From: Papilionanthe hookeriana x Papilionanthe teres
Lineage: Eukaryota; Streptophyta; Magnoliopsida; Asparagales; Orchidaceae
Direction of reading: 5' to 3'
DNA: 64,000 nucleotides
Assembly (NCBI GenBank): GCA_022702705.1
Contig: CM040429.1
Span: 4,084,073 to 4,148,072, forward strand
The translations under genes were made by a program, and so were the position numbers. Below, piece by piece: positions 22,707 through 36,200 of this stretch (the stretch's first letter is position 1; every line of letters begins with the position of its first letter). Under the pieces are notes generated by a model. The model was not told the DNA's origin, ran no database searches, and worked only from the letters and a program-made list of their open reading frames with translations.

Positions 22707-22924
22707 TAAGTTTAAGCGCATGTAAATACGTAACCACCCAATTATTATATATTTACATATCAAACACCTAAACTTTACCTTTTATATTATATATATACTA
22801 TTTTCACTTCTAAAAAAGTGAAATAGACCTTTTTTATGCATAAATATGATGCCATGTTATGTCAAAATTAAAGTTTCTGTTATATATGCAAGTACATAAG
22901 AGTTAAGTGTTGTGTAAATCTTTT
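22707..22924. mobile_element. Palindromic MITE (M3)
   Basis: Arms ATATTTACATATCAAACACCTAAAC on the left and GTACATAAGAGTTAAGTG...GTAAATC on the right; core TCTAAAAAAGTGAAATAGACC. It is more diverged than M1. Confidence 0.7.
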
Positions 22925-23788
22925 TTTTTTTTCTTTAAAGTTACATTACACTCTTTCCATTACTTAAATTGAAATATTAATAAGTCATTCAATTCGATTT
23001 TGAGATCAATCAAATTTGATTATAATAATGGTCTAACAAATATCAATTGTAGCCATCCATAGGTGCACATTGGCTCATTAATCGGTGATATTGTCAGTTT
23101 TTTTTATGGGTGTACGAGCGTATAATGTCAATTTTGAGCCACATCATAAAATCCAACTCGGCTTCATAAATTTCCATACTGATTGGAATTTACTTTTTAA
23201 TTGGTTCACTAAATATATAAGTAAAAAGACGATCAATCTTTTAAGTTGTACAGATGAGAAAAATTTTACTAAAGTTTGTTTATAAAAAATGTGTAGATCG
23301 TAAAAAATTTAGATTTAGATTTTTTAAAATATAACATGTATATGATTAAATGATTAAAATTGCATCTTAAAAGAGATTTATTAAAATAGATTTGACCTGA
23401 TTTTTGAAGCAGAAAAATATAATCTCAAAAAATTTTATCTCAAACTATAAAAGTTAAAAATCTCGTTAAAAAATGAGCTCGAGCGAGTTCAAAATGATAT
23501 AATGAATATTTATAAAAATGTTATTTCTAAAATATATGATAAAATACTTAATTTTAATGAATTTTAATATGTTTTAATTCGTCTTGAACTAATGAATTGA
23601 CATAGGACCACCTTGTGCTTGGGCTTGCGGTCTATTAGCTCAATCAAATTATTTTCATGAGCCACAAGTCGAGCTCAACTGAGCTGGCTGAGTTAGCTTG
23701 GCTCATGTCATATCATGTTTATGAGAGCTTGAAAAATCATAGATTTAAACAAATAATTACATATATATATAAAGACAATCTCGACTAA
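22925..23788. other. Intergenic sequence between the convergent genes
   Basis: AT-rich, with no supported gene. A repeat-like stretch with GAGCTCGAGCGAGTTC and GAGCTCAACTGAGCTGG motifs (23,470-23,700) recalls common plant dispersed repeats. Confidence 0.4.
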
Positions 23789-23980
23789 AGGGCATTAACA
23801 TATATACCACACAATTCTTGGCTATAAATACTCCAACATTCATAACATCACATCAGAAATGTCAACCCATCGTTACACCTTTTCATGCACACGGACACAA
23901 GCATAAATATCGCAAATTGAGCGCTTAGGTATGTAAAATGCATAAGAACAAGAATCGTGTGGTATGCATATAAATTTCCC
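23789..23980. mobile_element. Palindromic MITE (M4)
   Basis: The ends ATACCACACAATTCTTGG and AAGAATCGTGTGGTATGCATATAAATTTCCC are inverse. It lies about 180 bp past the stop codon of the complex I type gene, so it may fall inside or beside that gene's 3' UTR. Confidence 0.65.
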
Positions 23981-24163
23981 AAACCATATTTTATTATAAA
24001 ATGAAAACAAAAAAACTAATAATACACGAGAAAACCATAGCAGGAATAAAGCAGCAGCAAAAGTATTTCTTTTACAACAAAGCTCCGGAATCCCCAGATA
24101 ATGAAAAGGTTTAATAGTTCTGATCCTTATTTCTTGAGATTTTATAAACTTAAAAAGTGAGAA

Positions 24164-24238
24164 TTAGTAATCTTTGGTGCCGAAGTTCTTGCACCACAGC
24201 TGCGACGGTATAGGACGAACTGGGTGATGGGGTCTTTG
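24164..24238 (-). CDS. Exon 2 of the complex I-associated gene
   Basis: On the minus strand the acceptor is AACGCAG/CAA, followed by 24 codons (QRPHHPVRPIPSQLWCKNFG, TKDY) and TAA at 24,166-24,164. It is far too short to stand out as an ORF and was found by predicting the conserved end of the protein. It joins exon 1 in phase 0. Confidence 0.85.
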   Translation of the reverse strand, partial: QRPHHPVRPIPSQLWCKNFGTKDY

Positions 24239-27200
24239 CTGCGTTATACAGTAAAAATAAGAACTGAATGTTATGTATGTAAATCTTCCAAAACAAGAAT
24301 CAAACCACAACTCTTGTTCATATATAAAAAGGAACGGCTATGATGCGAGTAATTACAACTTACTAAAGAAAATATAACTCGAGACGAAAAGAAATAATAC
24401 ATAATAAGGAGGGAATAAAACTAAAATAAAAAGCTCAGAATTCCACACTCCCACTCAAGTTGGGTCATAGATGTTGTTAAAGACCAGGGCTTAGTGCTCG
24501 GAACATTGAAGTTAACTAGAGGAAAAGATTTACTGAAGACATGAACGACTTGAAGATGAGTTGGAATGTAAGATTTAGGTGAATAATGTATCAATTGATC
24601 TTTTCAAACATAAAATGTATATCAATCTCAATGTAGTTGGTCTTATCATGATGCATAGTATTATTTGTCATATTAATTACGGCTTAACTGTCATATAACA
24701 TCTTTATGGGATTGACAGTAGAGTGTCCCAACTTATTTAGAAATCTTTGGATCAACAATCCTCCACAAATTCTCGAAGGAAGTGCTTTCTACTCGGATTA
24801 TGCACTACTTCTAAAGACCAATGTTTGTTTTTTACTCCTCCATGTGACAAGATTTTCCTAAACAAAAAAACTATACCTAGAAGTGAACCTTCTATATGTG
24901 AGTTCTCCTGCACAACTAGCATCGGGGTAGAACTCTATCTTTATGCTGTCTAATTTCTTAAATAATAATCTTCTATCAGGAGTCTTCTGAAGAAACATCA
25001 ATATTCTGTATATCATCTCTAGATGTTATTTATTCAGACTATTCATATGATGACTCATAATACCGACAGAGTAAGCAATAGCAAGTATAGTGTGTGATAG
25101 GTAGATTAACTTACCCATCAGTCTCACATATCTATCATTTTCCATTTGTGTTTTCGTTCCCCCTAAATGTAATTTTTATTGAAATTCATATGAATCTTAG
25201 CAGGTTTGCAACCTGGCATTCATCTCTCTTTTAGTAGGTTTAAGATGTACTTTCTTTGAGATATCATAATAAATATCTTTGACCAAGCCACTTCTATGCC
25301 AAAAAAGTATATCTTATTGCTCATATATCCTTTCAAACTCAGTGGCAAGAACAACCTTAATTTTCCCAATCCCTTTTTCAACATCACATGCAGGATATCT
25401 ACATAGACAGTGAGTATAGTCTTCTTACCTCCATGGTAGATTTTATGAATAGTGTATGAGTCCTTGGAAAAGGGATTAGGGCCGACCGACACTTCAGAAG
25501 AGGTAGACGCATGACTCCTGAGGTCTTGATCTTTACTCCTTTACCCTGGTTTCCAATTCACAGGTTTATTATGTAGTTTCTATCACTTGTCCTCTGAGTG
25601 GCCTAGTTTCTTACAGTGTTAAGACAATGTGTGATTCTTTTGGCTTTGACTCATAGGTGTTGTGTGTGTGATGAATCTACAGGTTAAGCTTTCAATGCTA
25701 GATGAATCTACACTTCTTCTGATCATGAACTTCTTATTTTCTTCTCTTCTAACTTCATTAAAGGCTTCCCAAGAGGTAGGGAGAGGTTTCATCCCCATAA
25801 TTCTTTCTCTAACCTTATATAAATTCTTATTTAGACCCAATAGGATCTTTATTAACATCTTCTCCATTATTCTTTTATATAACATAGCATCTTAAGTGTA
25901 CCTCCATAAATAATTATCATGCATAAGTAATTGTAACTAGTAGGTCGTAAGCGCGTTGAAGTATTAAGTCACATAACTTTTTTTGTCGGAGTTCATGCAG
26001 CTTTGTCTCAATCTCAAAGAAGCCTACAGTGTTTTCAATACAGTAATAAGTCTCACAAGCTGCTTCCCAAATCTCATGCATTGTCATAGAATTGATCAAC
26101 TAAAAAATGGCCATAAGATAGTGTATTTTCCATGAGTGATGGTTACGATCAGTGAATTCAGAGTCTGTGGCCACTCCCCGTGAGATGCTCCTCTTTTCCT
26201 TTTTCACAAATGTACATAAATACGGATTGGACCATTGAAAGAAGTTACGGTCATTGAGTTTATGATTTATGATAAAGTGAGAGTGTTTCGTAGCAGTTTG
26301 GGTATAATTTTTTGTCTCTGATTCCAAGCTAACCTTCATAGTAGGGCTAGACATCTTCATTTCGTACTTTTTCATGAGCACCATGCACGTTTAAGGTTTG
26401 AAAAGAATTTTTGGCTAGTTGTTCCAGAAGGGAAGAGGAACGCCTATGGCTGCTTTGCTTGCTCGGGAAGGATCAGCTAGGAAGGCAGGAATGTTTGGAA
26501 GGCTGCCTGATAACTGCGGCTGAGAGAAAACTTCAAAGACAGCGGAAGAGGAAGGAACGCATGCAGGGAGGCAGCTTCTATTCACAAAGAGAAAATCCAG
26601 CCCAAGAGATCTTGCCTGCGTAAGGGACATAAAAAATTGCGGCTGCGAAACGACACAAATAATCACGTCTGATAACGCCTGCAAAACGACGGAAAGAATT
26701 GACTAACAAAAAGAATCGCGCTTGAAGAGATTTGGGCATTTTGCGAAGCGATCCAGGCCTGCTGCGGAGCATCCAGCAAAGAGTAGCAATCAAGCCTTCT
26801 GTGAAGTGCATGGAAAGATTGCCTGACAAGGAGAGGTGCGCCTGTAGACCTACAGCGGCTGGCGGCTCCATGGGGAGGCTGACAGAGGAAGCAAAGCTGG
26901 GGTCTGTTACTTGCTCTGTTATCATGAAGAACACCAGAGAAATTCATATTCTCTTATTTCTTAATAATCAAATTACAACTCTTCTCTTTAAACAGTAAAG
27001 AACGATTAGGGCACTTATAATTACAACAATTACGGCTCACCAAAGAAAACCTAACTCAAGGAGAAAAGAAACACAACATAACAAGGGAATAAAACTAAAA
27101 TATGAAGCTCAGAATTCCACAGTGTGGTATGTATGTAATTTTTTAAAATTATAATATTTAGCTCATAAAGCAGTTGAATCATCCCAGGATTAGTATGTTC

Positions 27201-30200
27201 ACAATAATACATTTGAACAAGTAGAGGAAGGCCCCACCAACAAAGCCAAAAAAACCTACACAGCAAATAAAAAAGCATGGATATTTTGGGTTTCTGAATT
27301 GAAAATCAAAATCAAGCCTCATTAATGGTTATATTCAATTTGTTTTCGCTTTTGGTCATTTAGCTCTTCATTTTGACCTATGATGATTGGTTTGATTTGG
27401 TTCCAAATTATAATAGGTTTGAAAACTCAATGGAATCTTGCTCAACGCAAACTCCTATTGATACAACCTTTTTGATACATCTCTTTTTCATCCAAATCTT
27501 AGAAAAATTTTATAAATACGGATATACCAATCATGCTGGCTGCTTTATCCTTCCTAATGTGACCCGCTTCAGTTGCTTATCTTCCATACGTAGCTATAAT
27601 AAAATACAAAATTGTATAATAACAAATGCCCTTGATCGGATATCCTATGGATCAACCAATTACAATCAAGGCACAATCAAGGCACGTGCCGTCAATCGGA
27701 ACGAATAAAGATATATCCCAACGATGGGTCCCAGTCGAAGCATCGACCAGAAGTCAACGGACCCAAAAGATGGACAATCCAAAGCTCGGGCAATCGGTCG
27801 ACCGACTCAAAGGGGGGACTATGTCAAAGTAGCTTAACATAAAAATACGACCCAAAGGCTGGTAGGAGTACAGAACAATGAATTATTAGCAACTTCACAA
27901 AAGAAAGCCAAACAAAAGGGGTGTAATTGTCATTTCTCGGTAGCCTTAGTCCGCTATATAAATAGAGGAATGTTAAATGTAGAGGGAGATTTGGAATAGT
28001 TAGAAAATACCTAATTCCTCGCACCTTTTTACATTCCCTCTCCTTTCACGCTCTATTCTTTGGGTGTAATTCACGGACAAATTTGCGTTCAATAAAAACC
28101 CATGGGTTTCTTCATCAACAATAATAAAGATTGAGAGGCTTAACGAGATATAGAGGAAGGAGCAGATTAGAACTTCAAAATAATGGGAATGGATATTTTG
28201 TGATATACTAAAGACTCATGATCATGATAGAGGATGAAGGCTGTCCTTGTGTTCAAGGAAGTACGAGGACGGAGAACATTAATCTGAACCATACCAACTT
28301 TACCCATAATTAACCACTTAATTTTATTATGTAGCCCAAGACAAAAGACAAGAACTAGTAAAATATTCATGAATTCTTCGGATATAAATCATCAATGCCA
28401 TATGCAATACATTTGAATTTCATAAAGTTTCAAGATTACCCTCGAAATCAACCCTAATTAAATTAGTTGAGTTGTGTTCCATAAAAATATGCACGTGCTT
28501 TACATAATCATTATATGTTCCACCCTAATCAACAAGGTCACACAAAATCAATAAAGACCCATCAAACCAATCTATCCACACAGAAACAACAAAACCCTAT
28601 CAAACCAACCTAATTAATTGGGCCACATTACCTGCAGAATGTAAACGTAAGACCTTAAATCATTTCCCATTAATTTAATTACCTAAAAAATTAAATCTAA
28701 GTATAAAATTGAGACTAAGCAACCTTCACAATCTGAAGTGATCTTTATGACTAGAAGGGGTGATTAACAATGGGAACACGTGCCTGTCAAAATTCTTAAT
28801 CCCATATACTAATAGACCCTAACAAAAAATAACGTTAAAACAAATATAATATTTCCGAATGTTTTCCTAAGCAAATAGCACATAGTTGTCCTTTTTTTTT
28901 AATATTTGTCCTGTTGATGCAAGCAATTCTTAACCAACAACATTTGAAATTATTGTTTGTTTGGTTCGTTTTACCGTTTTAAATCATAATTGTTTATCTG
29001 AGTTTCTCGCCATATGGAGGAGACTCAAAGAACGGTTTTTGCTTTTACTTGGGCCTTGTTTGAGAGGGTGGTCGGGATCCGTGTCATCGCAGAAATAGTT
29101 ATCAGAACACCGGCCTTCTGTCCTTCGACCCTCCACTCCGTCGTTCTGGATCATGGTTTGGATGTTCCGGAAATCAAATGAGAGAGTGGTGACGACTCAG
29201 CTACAAAAACGGCGAAAATGAGAGTTGCGACGGCTCAGTTGCAGAAACTGCAGCAACATCATTTTTGTAGTATTCCCTGTTGATGGCGCGTGCCACCAGA
29301 GCAAGGGGCATTGTCAACCTATTGTATATTTATTCGTTGGAAATGGGCTCGAAGCGCTTTCGGCTTCGTTGCTTCACCACAAAGGCTTTGCCGATGAGGC
29401 CGTCGACAGTAGTGACAGCAGTTGCAAATGCAATGGAGGGCTTGGAGGTTCTTACCATGGTTATTAGTTGCCCTCTCTCTGAGATCCTGAGGAAGCTCGG
29501 TAAGAAGGTGTTGGGACTCTTCGTGAAGGCAAGGGTCGAAGACGGACAGACCATCAGATGCCCTTTCAGCTTTGTTGCTTCGTCTTCGGCCTCCCTTCCA
29601 CCAAACTTTATATTCAAACAGCCCTCACAATTTACCAATCGTAATTTTATAATGAAAATTTTGTACTTTGCTTTTAAACAAAATTATCTGAAAGGAAAAT
29701 CTCAGTCAAACAATTATTAGGGGGGCAGTTATGATATTCTATGGATCCTCCAAAAATAAGAAAGTACCAAAATTTCACTCGGAGAGTGAAAAGGCCATTA
29801 ACATACTAGGGGCATAAAATGTCAAAAATCTTGATCATACAAATAAGCCAAAACTGGGTCTGATAATAGCGATTACCAATTGATCTTCTTAAGAAACTAA
29901 TTGCTTGGTTTGATATATGCAAAAATATGCACTACATCAAAAAATCAAATTCCAATCAACGGTCCTTCCTCGAAATGCAAGCTCTAATCAGCCATAAAAC
30001 TATCTTACCTACAAGGAGAGATCATAAGAACCTCCAAATGTTTCATTTGTCAATGGGAGAGGAACTTGAAAGATGCATTCTTACACCCACGCTAGGGCGA
30101 ACAATTTTCAGCCTCCTTAAAATCTAAATTTATAGAATCAAGATCCCTCTTGCCTCATGGGCAATAAGTTGTAAGTCATAATACTATCATTAAAGTTCAG

Positions 30201-33200
30201 AATGATAAATTACAGCAATTAGGTTTTCCTCATTCCTAACATTGAAATTCTCACTAATGGAATTTCCAATAGATGCTCTACCCCAATCAAACCGACACAA
30301 AATCAACCAAGCCCCATGGACAAAATATTTGCTTCACCCCAGTCAACACTGAATCAACAAAACTTTATCAAACCAATCTAACTAATAGATCGAGCCGCCA
30401 GGCATAAATATAAGACATTAAATAATTTCTCATTAATTAGATTCAACATTAAATATTAAATCTAAGTACAAAATTGAAGCTAAACAACATTCTTCATCAA
30501 CGAGAGAACTCTCTATGATTGGAATGGGTGATTAACTACAGAGGTTTGTGCCCATAAGAAGACCTAGTCTATGTTAATCCTAGATACTAAAAGACACTAA
30601 CATTGTATCAAGGAAAATATAGTTAAAACAAATATAATGTATACAGCAACAACAACAAGCAAAACCTTTATCCCGCTAAGTGAGGTCCGGCTACAGGAAT
30701 CCGTTTTCTCCATTGCAGCCTATTTAGTGTCATATTTTCATTTAGTTCTAATAAATTAAGATCTTTTTTATACAATATGCCCAAGTCTTTCTAGATCCAC
30801 CTCTGCCTTTCTTAACATAAGTCGAATTTAAGACATCTACTGTTCTAATTGAATCGTCAATGGTCATCGTTTAATGTGATCAAACCATCTAAGACGACTC
30901 TTTCTAATTTTGTCCGTCACTGGAGCTACACCAACCCTATCACGGATATATTCATTTCGCATTTTGTCTCTAGCCACCCATCTACCTAATCATTCTCATC
31001 TCGGCAACACTCAACTCAGTTTTATGCTTCTCTTTTAAAGGCCAACATTTAGCGCCATATAGCATTGCAGGTCTCACCACCATCTTATAAAATTTTCCTT
31101 TCAATCTGAGCAATATGTTTCTATCACGCAATAGGCCCGAAGAATTCCTCCACTTCAACCAACCAACGTGAATTCTACTAATAACATCCCCATCAATATC
31201 AGCATCACTTTGAACAATGGACCCGAGATATCTAAAGCGTTCACGCCTTTTAATAATTTGATCACCCGTAGTTACATTTCTATTACAAGAGCTACTACTA
31301 CTAAAATTACATTCCATGTATTCAGTGTTAGTTCTACTCAAACGAAGGCATTTAGAATCCAAGGTAGACCACCATAATGCAAGTGTTTCCTGAGCTTTTT
31401 CTCTCGTCTTATCCACAAGAAGGATATCATCAGCAAAAAGCATACAACTAGGTACATCCTCCTCTAGATGTCCAGTAAGATCATCCATAACTAAAGCAAA
31501 AAGATATGGGCTTAAAGTCGATCCCTGATGTAAAACAACAGAAATAGAAAAATATTTGGTCAATCCTCCTGTTCGAACACAAGCAACAACTCTTGTATAC
31601 GTATCTTTAATGACTTGAAAACTAATAATCCCACATTTCTCACCCCCATCAAAGAGGATCGAAGGTCCTGAGCAATTAGTGCACATTTCCCTCTGGGACA
31701 CATGTAATTATTGATCAAACCATAAAAATTTAATACTATTATCCATGTTGTTATTTTATTGTTTAAATCAACATTTTCTTGTCAGAGTTTCTCACCACAT
31801 TGAGGAGGCTCGAAGGAAGTTGGATGCTTTTATTGAGGACTCCAGACATCCATGGCCCATGAATGTTGAGCTTCTTAATTGAACCACGTGAAGCTAACAT
31901 TCTAGTCACATGGTTGCTTTATCAAATTATAGCATATATGTATGGTGCTATATTCATTTTTCCGAGTTTGTTATATTTCTCTTTAGAGTTCTCAAAGAGA
32001 ATTATTTGAAATGGTGTGTGAGCTTGTTTGTACTTAAGAAATAGTGTCATTCTATACATCAAACTTTTATCGGCGATATTATATAAAGATTTGAAAACGT
32101 AACTGAAACAATGACTAACATTTAAAAGATGAATACTTAAGCATGCTTGTCCAAGAAGTTACTTAGGAATTTGAAAGAAAACAATTCCAAAACTTGCAAA
32201 AAATAATTGAAAAAAAAAAAAAGATATTTCACAAAACTCTCTTTTCAATTATTAAAATTATGCGGTGAGATCATTTAAAATTTCCAAAACAAGTAAAAAT
32301 AATTAAGAAGAAGAAGATGGTTTACAAAACCCTCATTTCAACTATTAAAAATTATGCAGTGAGCTCCTTCGAAATATATTAGATGAAAGAATCATTTAGA
32401 AGAAAAAGGTCGGATCTTTTATATGAAAAAATCTCTGAACAATTTTAACTAATAAAAAAAATATCCATATACATTTAAAAAAAAGAATGTGTCGATATAA
32501 CAACATCTAGATGCTTCCACGAACTCCTTGGTCTCACAAAATTTAATATGAAGATCTAAGTATAATAAAGTTTTGATATTGATGTACTATTTACCATTCT
32601 TCCATATGAACATTGTCACCACCTTGCCATATGGCAAAGAAAGCATTTCCATGAAGATAGTGTCATAAATGATCCAAAATGGCTAGTAAGCATGCTAGAA
32701 CCCATAATCTTGATGGGCTTATACACCGAGCTTATCAAGCCCACAAGTATAGCTTATGCTAACAAGCCATGCTCAGTTATTAACGAGTTGAACTTCACAC
32801 AACTCAATGGTTTGACGAACCAACAGACACATAAAAAGCCTTGAATCAAGCCAACACTAATGCACTAAATGATTTGATAATGGCCTTTAGCTATGGTGAA
32901 ATCTAGAGATCGGCTGATTGTGATATGCTCAATAATACCCTAGAATAAATTTAAAAATACAAACTCAATTAGGCCATGTCTCTCACCAGAAAATCTAAAG
33001 AATACAGCATTAGATGGCTTCAAATTTTTTCTCATCAAAACTACTACAAAAATAGCAAATGTTGGACTTCTTGATTCTATAAGAATTCTTCGAACCTCAA
33101 AATTTTTTGTTCATTTTGTAATTAAAATATCATTATAATTTTTTTGGTTAAAAGTAAAGTAACATAGAAAGGTACTGATGGAGAGAAATCATGAGGATGG

Positions 33201-36200
33201 TTTATCCCATTGTAATAAAAGCAATGTAGGTGACTCTACCTTGATGCTTCCTGATCTATCCCACCAAAGATCGCTTCAGTTACTTATATGAAAAAAGATC
33301 ATCTTGGCCCACCGGGATATTGCATCGAATCTTTTTACTTCGGATGTAATCGTCGAAGAAGTCAGTCGCTTAGTAATTGCTTGAGCAAGGCCTTAAGTTG
33401 CCAACATTTGTCAATTTTGTGTTGTAGTCGTTGTCACAAAAGCTAACTTAATTGGCATTCCCTTGATCAAGAGGTGGCTTCATCTTCTCTAAGCATATGA
33501 AATAGTCAAGATTTAATATTGTTCACCATTCACATCAATCAACCTAGAGGTAGAAGCAACAACTCCTTCCATGTAAAATTTATTGCATATGTTGACAGTT
33601 GTTATCTCACTAGTGATCGCTTCAATTATCAATGTAAAAAAAGATTAGCTCAACTCTCTATAATCCAGCATCAGCTCCCTTTACTTTGGCTCCGTTTAGG
33701 GAGGCGGTAGAGCTATGGCGCGGCGCCCCTCCGCGTGTTTACTGTGTTTGGGGTGGCGGCTTTGCAACGGTGGCCCGCGAATCTCCTTAAACGCGGGCCG
33801 CGGGATCGACCCCACGACCCCGCTTCGCTCCTTCAGCATTTTACGCAGGTGCCCCCAGTCCGCCCTTCCATAGTTCGTCTGCGATCCCGACTTCTGCGAT
33901 CCCGATCCCAAAGCCCCAGTTATGTCCCCTAAAATTCTCGCGCAAAGATCTTCTCCGCTCGAAGCTCTTCTTCCCCGCTTGAAGCTCTCATCCCCCGCTC
34001 CCTCATCCTCATTCTGCACGAAATTCCTCCTTCCGAACGAAATCTTCCACTCGAAGTCGTCCCCCGCTCCCTCATCCTCCTCCTACGTGAAATTTTTCCT
34101 TTTCAAAAGGCAATCTTTCACTCGAAGCTCTCCTCCGCTCTCTCATCCTCCTTTTGTGAGAAGTCGTTGTTGCTGAACGAAATGCCCTCTTGACATTTTG
34201 GAGAATGCAGCATGAGTTCATGGCTGGAAGACTATTGAATCTACAGGCTTGCTTCTTTTTTGTTTTTCATTATTTTTTCCGTTAGATGTTTATTCACTTC
34301 ATTTTAATGGGTTTGCTGCATTTTGTCCAGGATTTATGATATGATAACTTTTAGTCCTCAAATTGTTTGTTTTATAGCTTTGCATAGATGAATTAAGGAG
34401 CTTCCAGTAACAAATCGCCCGTATTTTCTTCGTTTGGATGGAAACAGTGAAGCTTTGTAAAATCTGCAGCAATATTAATGGTAGAGATTTTGTATTGAAT
34501 GAGTTCTTGTCATTGCCTAATCCAACTTTCACGAAGTTCCTTCCCGAACTTACACGGTTCCATTATATGATTTTTATGCTTAGTTTTCGAGCGAGATTAA
34601 GGTCTGAGATATGTAAATACATTAGAATTGTACTGTTTTGAGATGCAAATGCTGATTTAGATGACCAAGAATCAGATTAGTTTTCAGTTTTACTATTCTG
34701 AGATCTACTGATGATTGTGAGCTCTGTTGTTTATGATCATGGAGGCTGATTGTAATTGGGTCCTTCTTCCTTCTGCAATCAATATGTACCTTTTTTATGT
34801 TGATACAATATGAAAGTTTAGGTGTTAGATTTGTAAATACATAAGACTTGTTTTTTATAAAATCATAGATTGTTATCAATTTATTAGCTTATTATGTTTA
34901 GAGGTATATATAGATTGTTTGGTTACATGAGTTTGTTAGAGATGCATACGTTTAACGATACAATTTTCGATATAGTTTTCATGAATTGTGGTTTTCTCTT
35001 TTTCCTTTATCACTTTCGGTACTCACTGTTAAGTTAGTTGAGTATCTAAATTTTTAAATTGTTCTGAAAGTGAAATTATGTTTCAGAAGTATCAAATATG
35101 TCGATGTCACAGTTATATTTTAAACAATTTCACCAAACATGGGCAGCATGATCATTTTTCCAACAATTTGCACGAAACAGATAGTCGAACTTACATCGCT
35201 TACAATGAGCGATCACAAGACAATAGCAATGTCTGATTAAAAAGTAGAAAACTGCAGCTGTGTCAAACAAACCCTTTGTCTAAAATCCCCAAAATGGCAA
35301 ACATTTAGTATATGCTCAAGCAAGACATGAGTTTCCAACACTAGTCAATTATGAGTAAATGATCTCTATCTCAAAAGTAAAAAAAAAAAGAATTATTGGT
35401 TTTTCAATGGTCCAAGGCTCGCTTATGTTCTCCAACAATATGCAGTAAAAATTTCATATTGATGTTATCATCATTTACATCGGTGATTGGTTGAATACCA
35501 ATCAGGAATGATGAAAATCAGACAGCTAAATTAGGAGTTTTCGATAATTAGGAGCTTCCATATTTAAATTATTTCAAATTTCTTTATTCTGATTTATTTC
35601 CCTGTTAATTGAATATTTAGACTAGGAATATGCATTATTAAGTTAGTTAAAATAGATTATACATATCATTTTGTACGTAAATTAGATTGTAAGACTATTA
35701 TTTAATGGAATGAAAGCAAAGGGAAAAGGCGCCAAGCATATTCATAATTCAACTTATTTGCTCGAAAATATTGACGTGGTATCAGAGACAAATTTTTACC
35801 CAAACCACCAGTAGTTGTTGGAGGACCGTCAAGACTTCCTTCCCGCCGGTCTTCTCGCGGAAAGAGAAACCATTTTTTTGTCTTGATTCATCCATCCGAC
35901 AAAGCCCCTCGTGACGGAAGCAGACACGACTCCGCACCCTCCACCTTGAAATCATTCGAAGGAATCTTCGTCCGCTGTGACTACTTCGTCCATGTGCTCG
36001 TCTGATGAACCCGACGTGAATCGCTCTTCTACTCATCTGGAATCTCTCGTCGTCTCCTCGACGTCTGATTATTGCTTCGTCTACGCCCTCTTCGTCCTAC
36101 TTCGTCTTCCTCTTCGACTCGGCTGGTCTCGACAGAGCCTCTCCTTCGTTCGAACTCCACCCGCAGCGGCTCCCTCTTCTTCGTCACCTTCATCTGCACA

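Larger units (their letters stand above)
24286..27121 (-). mobile_element. Ty1/copia element 1, internally deleted
   Basis: Minus-strand order: 5' LTR (26,925-27,121), primer site TGATAACAGAGC (26,924-26,913), GC-rich leader (26,912-26,385), gag (26,384-25,545), partial RT and RNase H (25,492-24,457), purine tract GAGTGGGAG (24,456-24,448) and 3' LTR (24,447 to about 24,286). Protease, integrase and the RT N-terminus are missing, so gag joins RT directly. At about 2.8 kb it is well under the usual 4.5-5 kb. It lies in the intron of the complex I type gene, in the same direction. Confidence 0.8.
30290..31860 (+). repeat. Diverged duplication, copy B, split by a LINE
   Basis: The left part (30,290-30,644) and right part (about 31,706-31,860) correspond to successive parts of copy A at 28,500-29,045. 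The sequence between is a minus-strand RTE LINE. Shared order and spacing on both sides show that the LINE entered after the duplication. Confidence 0.7.

Noticed and set aside
29280..29720. 146-codon plus-strand frame, briefly considered as an Alba-like or kinase fragment
   Set aside because: No motif holds up on inspection, the opposite strand is also open, and the stretch lies in a probable TIR element.
31168..31377. Plus-strand 69-codon frame, also seen as a minus-strand frame at 18,796-19,050
   Set aside because: Both are the antisense of the RTE LINE reverse transcriptase.
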